A stretch of DNA of 64,000 nt from Jiella flava (GTDB lineage: Bacteria > Pseudomonadota > Alphaproteobacteria > Rhizobiales > Rhizobiaceae). Positions 60,306-64,000 of this stretch are shown one piece after another (within the stretch, counting starts at the first letter, position 1; each line of letters starts with the position of its first letter). Under the pieces are notes generated by a model. It ran no database searches, had not been told where the DNA came from, and was given only the letters and a program-made list of their open reading frames with translations. The stretch lies in contig NZ_JAFMPP010000015.1 in the NCBI RefSeq assembly GCF_017349315.1, positions 1-64,000 on the forward strand, given 5' to 3'. The translations under genes and the position numbers were made by a program.

Positions 60306-60532
60306 GGGCGATCTCCTTCCGGCCGTTTAACGGCATCGAAGCAGGAGCGATCTTGCCGCCTCGGTCGGAAGATTTCGTTAAAATCGTCACCAAATGTTGC
60401 AATGCATTGCCAGGGCCGCGCAGTGGTTGGCGCGGGCCGTCCTCCTGCCGCCGGACACATGACGAGACCGCGAAAATCAGGTCTCGTCCGCCCAAGGGCT
60501 TCATGCGCCACTCAGGGATCTCACTGTCGACG

Positions 60533-61684
60533 TCAGCCGGCGATCGGCAGGTCGAGGGAAAGCCGCGATAGCGGTTCCGGATCGCCTTCGGTGGTCAGAT
60601 AGGTGCGCCCGAGGGTCATCGCGGTGCCGGTCTCGGAGTCCATGATGATCATATGGGCAAACAACGTCATGTTGGGCACGATCTCCGCCGGATTGCCGAC
60701 ATGGAACATCGGTGAATCCATCCAGGAGGGCGCATAGCGGGCGCCGAGCGAATAGCCGCAGGCGCTCAGCCGGTGGCGCACCAGCTCGTGCTTTTCCATG
60801 ACCGACGCATGAGCGTCGAAGACGTCGCCGAAGCTTTGCGGTGGCTGCATTGCGGCCTCGACCGCTGCGAGCGCCTCGGTCGCGGCCCGATGCAGCGCCA
60901 GGTGCCGCTCGCTCGGTTCGCCGACGATCACCGTGCGCATGAGTGCCGCATGATACTGCGCTTTTACGCCCGCCCATTCGAGGGTCAGCTGATCGTTGGC
61001 GTCGAGTTTGCGCCGGCCGGATTTGTAACGGCACAAGAGCGCGTCGCGGCCGGAACCGACGATGAACGGATTGGCCGGATAGTCGCCGCCGCGCTTGAGG
61101 ATGTGCCCTTGCATGGCGGCGAGGATGTCGGCCTCGTCGGCGCCAGGGCCGATCAGCGGCAGTGCCACTTCGAAGGCCTCGTCGGCCAAAAGCGCCGCCT
61201 CGCGGACATAGGCGATCTCGGCCTCGGTCTTGACCGCGCGCAGCATCGGGACGAGGTCGGAGGCGTCCTTCAGCGAGGCGAAAGAGCCAAGCCGCTCGTT
61301 GACGGCAAGGCCGGCGGCGCCGGTCAGACCATGGCTTAGCCATTCGACGCCGATGCGAGTGCCGAGCAGGCCCATATCGTCAAGCATGTTGCGCAATTCG
61401 ATGACCGGATCGGCGTTGCCCCGGTCGCGCCAGACGACGATCGTGCCGAGGATCGAGGTGTGCCGCGCCTGGCGGATGTCGGCCGAGCGCGTCAACAGCT
61501 GCATCTCGCCGTCGGCCTTCATGACCAGGCACTGGAAGAAGCAGAAGCCGAAGCTGTCATAGCCGGTCAGCCAGTACATCGACTCCTGGGCAAACAGCAG
61601 CATGGCGTCGAGTTTGCGATGGGCCATCTCGGCGAGCACGCGCTCACGCCGCTGGGCGAATTCGTCGCGTTCAAAGTGAAGCAT
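60533..61684 (-). CDS. M24/creatinase-family hydrolase lacking canonical metal ligands
   Basis: 383 residues from the ATG at 61,682-61,684. A creatinase N-terminal domain (RKLDAMLLFAQESMYWLTGY, then DSFGFCFFQCLVMKADG) is followed by the pita-bread fold (ADILAAMQGHILKRGGDYPA; LTLEWAGVKAQYHAALMRTV). In metal-dependent M24 peptidases the latter segment carries two Asp ligands (DxG and SD); here they read E-W-A-G and A-A, as in creatinase and ectoine-hydrolase-type members. A metal-independent amidine or amide hydrolase is therefore more likely than an aminopeptidase. It follows pgeF by only 4 bases and is thus in the lgt-midA-pgeF operon. Confidence 0.85.
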   Translation of the reverse strand: MLHFERDEFAQRRERVLAEMAHRKLDAMLLFAQESMYWLTGYDSFGFCFFQCLVMKADGEMQLLTRSADIRQARHTSILGTIVVWRDRGNADPVIELRNMLDDMGLLGTRIGVEWLSHGLTGAAGLAVNERLGSFASLKDASDLVPMLRAVKTEAEIAYVREAALLADEAFEVALPLIGPGADEADILAAMQGHILKRGGDYPANPFIVGSGRDALLCRYKSGRRKLDANDQLTLEWAGVKAQYHAALMRTVIVGEPSERHLALHRAATEALAAVEAAMQPPQSFGDVFDAHASVMEKHELVRHRLSACGYSLGARYAPSWMDSPMFHVGNPAEIVPNMTLFAHMIIMDSETGTAMTLGRTYLTTEGDPEPLSRLSLDLPIAG

Positions 61685-61688
61685 GACA

Positions 61689-62492
61689 TCAATCCCGCAA
61701 GGCGATCGCCGCGAGCTGCCGTCCGTAATCGGGCTCGCCGCGATGGGTGGTGCGACGAAACGAGAAGAAGCTCTCCGGCTCGCCATAGGTGCAGCGACCG
61801 ACGAATCGGCCCGCAACACCAGCCTCTTCGAGCACACAGACGATGAATCCGGGAAGATCGAACTGCCGCTTGTCCGAGCTTTTCCCGGGTTCAAAGAAGC
61901 GCTCGCGCGAGGGATCGCCGTTGAGGAACGCGTCCATCATGTCGAGACCGACTTCGTAATTTTTTTGGGTGATCGCCGGGCCGAGCACGGCTTTGATCGA
62001 GGACCGCTTGGCGCCGGCCGTTTCCATCGTCGCGATGGTCGCGGCGATGACGCCGCCGAGGGCGCCGCGCCAGCCGGCATGGGCCGCCCCGATGACGCGG
62101 TTGTCCGGATCGGCAAAGAGCAGCGGGCCGCAATCGGCAGTGACGACGCCGATGGCCAGGCCCGGCGTCGCGGTGACGATGCCATCGACCCGGGGGCGGT
62201 CGCCCTCGAACGGCCGGTCGACCAGCACGGCCTCGGCGGAATGAACCTGCCAGGGGGTCGCCAGCCGGCTCGCCTCGAGGCCGAGGGTCGCCGCCGCCCG
62301 GGCCCGGTTCTGCGCGACGTCGGCTGGCGCGTCGCTCGAGCCGCTGCCGACATTCAGCTCCGCGTAAAGGCCGCCGGAGACGCCGCCCCGCCGGGTGAAA
62401 AAGGCATGCGCGATGCCGTCGCCCATCAGCTCAGGGGCGCGGATGACGTCCGTCTCGGACAAAGGCGGGGCCGTTCGGGTCGCGTCGGACAT
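61689..62492 (-). CDS. pgeF: Peptidoglycan editing factor / multicopper purine nucleosidase (YfiH/LACC1 family)
   Basis: 267 residues from the ATG at 62,490-62,492; an in-frame GTG lies nine codons upstream. Family motifs: AFFTRRGGVSGGLYAELNVG, WQVHSAEAVLV, VTADCGPLLFADPDNRVIGA, and AHAGWRGALGGVIAATI. The His, Cys and His of these segments are the catalytic zinc/copper ligands. Members act as purine nucleoside phosphorylases/adenosine deaminases, and PgeF removes wrongly built peptidoglycan precursors. The gene stands in the lgt-midA-pgeF order common in Rhizobiales. Confidence 0.95.
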   Translation of the reverse strand: MSDATRTAPPLSETDVIRAPELMGDGIAHAFFTRRGGVSGGLYAELNVGSGSSDAPADVAQNRARAAATLGLEASRLATPWQVHSAEAVLVDRPFEGDRPRVDGIVTATPGLAIGVVTADCGPLLFADPDNRVIGAAHAGWRGALGGVIAATIATMETAGAKRSSIKAVLGPAITQKNYEVGLDMMDAFLNGDPSRERFFEPGKSSDKRQFDLPGFIVCVLEEAGVAGRFVGRCTYGEPESFFSFRRTTHRGEPDYGRQLAAIALRD

Positions 62493-62525
62493 GGGGCGGG
62501 ATGGTGGTTGAGCGGGCACGGGAAG

Positions 62526-63650
62526 TCAATCGGCTCCGGATGGGGGCGCGTGCGACGGCGCTGCGGCGAAGGGCGGCAGGGCGAGCGGTGCGTTGGCGAC
62601 GGCGAGAACCTTGAACAGCGCGCCCATCTGGCCTTTGCCGGTGCCGGCGAGGCGGGCGACGGCGGCTTCGATCGCCTGGCGTCCGGCGGCATCGAGCGGT
62701 GCGCCGAGCACGCCGGCGCGCTGGACCAGCCCGAGGGCGATGAGGAAGTCGCCCTGGCCGACGATCGGCGAAACCGCCAGAGATCGCGCGGCGAAGAAGC
62801 CGGCGAGACGGGCGAAGTCGACATGGCTGGTGATGTCGCATTCGCCGGGGCGATCGAGCGGGTCGGCAAAGGCGTGGTCGTGCAACGCTTGCAGCGTGTC
62901 GCCGTAACCGGTGACGGCGTGGCCGTAATCGATGAACAGCCCGGCGCCGCCCTGATCCGCAAGGCGCGCGGCGAGCGCGCCGGCGAGGCGGTCGCGCTCC
63001 GGCGAGACTTCGATGACGGCGCCCGCCGCCGGGGGATGCGGCAGCATGTTGGCGCCGGGCTGCGTATGATGGCACCGGCACAGGACGAATTCGAAGGTGC
63101 CGTTGTCGCGCAAGGCCACGCAGCGCTGGCGAAAGACCTCGCCATCGAAGACCAACTGGCGGATGGCGACGGCGTCGAAAAGCTCGTTGGCGACGACGAT
63201 GCTCGGGCCGGGGCCGATTTCGGCAAGGCTGCGATGGCGCAGGATCGGCAGGTCGAAGCCGGTCAGCGTTTCGGCCTGGATCGCCGCCAGCGTCTCGCTG
63301 GTTTCGACGAGATGGACTTGCGCGGCGGCAAGGCAGCCTGGCGCGACGCGGCGCAGGGTGCGCAGCATATCGGCCATCAGCGTGCCGCGGCCGGGGCCGA
63401 TCTCGACCAGCCGGAACCGGCGCGGGGCGCCAAGCCCTATCCAGGCGGCCGCGACCCAGGCCCCGATCAACTCGCCGAACATCTGGCTGACCTCTGGCGC
63501 GGTGACGAAGTCGCCGGCCCGCCCAATCGGATTCTGCGTCGCATAATAGCCGGCCTGACGGTCGAACAGCGCCAGATTCCAGAAGCGGTCGAGGCCGATC
63601 GGGCCTTCGGCGCGGATGATGGCAGCGATTTTGCGATGCAGATCGTTCAA
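62526..63650 (-). CDS. SAM-dependent methyltransferase of the MidA/NDUFAF7 family
   Basis: 374 residues beginning with a TTG at 63,648-63,650 that overlaps the lgt stop (TTGA), a sign of translational coupling. The N-terminus IIRAEGPIGLDRFWNLALFD and GRAGDFVTAPEVSQMFGELI are diagnostic of MidA/NDUFAF7, and the SAM site is RLVEIGPGRGTLMADMLRTL. The mitochondrial relative dimethylates an arginine of a complex I subunit during assembly; the bacterial homologue may do the same to NuoD. Conserved neighbours are lgt upstream and pgeF downstream. Confidence 0.94.
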   Translation of the reverse strand: MNDLHRKIAAIIRAEGPIGLDRFWNLALFDRQAGYYATQNPIGRAGDFVTAPEVSQMFGELIGAWVAAAWIGLGAPRRFRLVEIGPGRGTLMADMLRTLRRVAPGCLAAAQVHLVETSETLAAIQAETLTGFDLPILRHRSLAEIGPGPSIVVANELFDAVAIRQLVFDGEVFRQRCVALRDNGTFEFVLCRCHHTQPGANMLPHPPAAGAVIEVSPERDRLAGALAARLADQGGAGLFIDYGHAVTGYGDTLQALHDHAFADPLDRPGECDITSHVDFARLAGFFAARSLAVSPIVGQGDFLIALGLVQRAGVLGAPLDAAGRQAIEAAVARLAGTGKGQMGALFKVLAVANAPLALPPFAAAPSHAPPSGAD

Positions 63651-64000
63651 GGCCGGGCCACGTCCTCGCTGGTCGTGCCGCTCGCGTCGTCCGGACGCGG
63701 CTCGTAGGTCTTCGGCTTGGCGGTGGCGATTGCCCAGAGGCCGACGAGCAGCATCGGGATCGACAGCACCATACCCATCGTCAGCCAGCCGCCATAGAGA
63801 TAGCCGAGCTGCTTGTCGGGCATGCGCCAGAAGGCTTCGACCATGATCCGGAAGATGCCGTAGCAGAGGATGAAGATGCCGGCGGTCAGCCGGGGCCGGC
63901 CGAAGCTTTTAAAGACATGGGTGGCGATGCGCAGGATGATCCACAATAAGATGCCCTCGAGCGCCGCCTCATAGAGCTGGCTCGGATGGCGCGGCATCGG
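63647..64000 (-). CDS. lgt: Prolipoprotein diacylglyceryl transferase, C-terminal part (cut by window edge)
   Basis: 117 codons of the 3' end; the gene continues beyond base 64,000. It reads RHPSQLYEAALEGILLWIIL, the signature around the essential residues of Lgt, then further membrane helices (AGIFILCYGIFRIMVEAFWR; MGMVLSIPMLLVGLWAIATA) and a polar tail. Lgt adds diacylglycerol to the lipobox cysteine of prolipoproteins, the first step in processing the several lipoproteins of this window. It begins the operon lgt-midA-pgeF-M24. Confidence 0.95.
   Translation of the reverse strand, partial: PMPRHPSQLYEAALEGILLWIILRIATHVFKSFGRPRLTAGIFILCYGIFRIMVEAFWRMPDKQLGYLYGGWLTMGMVLSIPMLLVGLWAIATAKPKTYEPRPDDASGTTSEDVARP

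Noticed and set aside
61683-63707. A 674-codon plus-strand frame across pgeF and midA
   Set aside because: Both genes on the minus strand are well conserved; the plus-strand frame lacks any domain signature.

Overview
The window is GC-rich chromosomal DNA from an alphaproteobacterium, most likely of the order Hyphomicrobiales (Rhizobiales). Support: a NepR-EcfG/PhyR general stress locus with an adjacent HWE-type kinase, the order lgt-midA-pgeF, the ChoXWV choline importer, and many copies of a short palindromic intergenic repeat. The genus cannot be fixed from the sequence. No CRISPR array, prophage or plasmid backbone is visible. One truncated IS630-type transposase lies at the left edge, next to a tRNA-Lys gene.

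Layout. 1-1.2 kb: transposase fragment, tRNA-Lys(CTT) and repeat-rich DNA. 1.2-2.9 kb: an ammonium transporter followed by a 58-residue membrane microprotein. 3.1-13.7 kb, nearly all on the minus strand: a methylated-amine cluster. A DmmABC-type dimethylamine monooxygenase plus a folate-dependent partner converts dimethylamine to methylamine; GmaS and MgsABC then move the methylamine nitrogen onto gamma-glutamylmethylamide and N-methylglutamate. An XRE-cupin regulator and a GlxA-type regulator lie at its head. The N-methylglutamate dehydrogenase (mgdABCD) is not in the window, so the route is complete only as far as N-methylglutamate. 13.8-22.1 kb: an FAD amine/amino-acid oxidase, rplS, a membrane protein, trhO, alanine dehydrogenase with a divergent Lrp-type regulator, and an ABC-F ATPase. 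22.2-26.7 kb: an RND efflux pump and its adaptor.

26.9-38.1 kb is a stress and envelope region: a triple PRC-barrel secreted protein, several tiny membrane proteins (UPF0391, YqjD-like, holin-like, a Thr-tailed single-pass protein), a lipid-kinase homologue, NepR-EcfG divergent from PhyR, an HWE histidine kinase, glycine-zipper and other lipoproteins, and a HugZ-like FMN protein. A canonical EcfG promoter precedes phyR, and a variant precedes the PRC gene.

38.3-46.6 kb: the ApbC/Mrp Fe-S carrier, then the dpp dipeptide operon. The operon is interrupted by a repeat between dppA and dppB, and by an unrecognised membrane-anchored gene between dppC and dppD. 46.7-52.2 kb: RF3, a proline-rich exported protein, an OB-fold (YgiW-like) membrane protein, and a divergent OmpR/QseBC-type two-component pair. 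52.3-55.3 kb: choline ABC importer. 55.5-64 kb: a doubtful small gene, an autotransporter-type beta-barrel without a passenger, prs, a proline-rich lipoprotein, a creatinase-like M24 protein, pgeF, midA and the C-terminal part of lgt running off the right edge.
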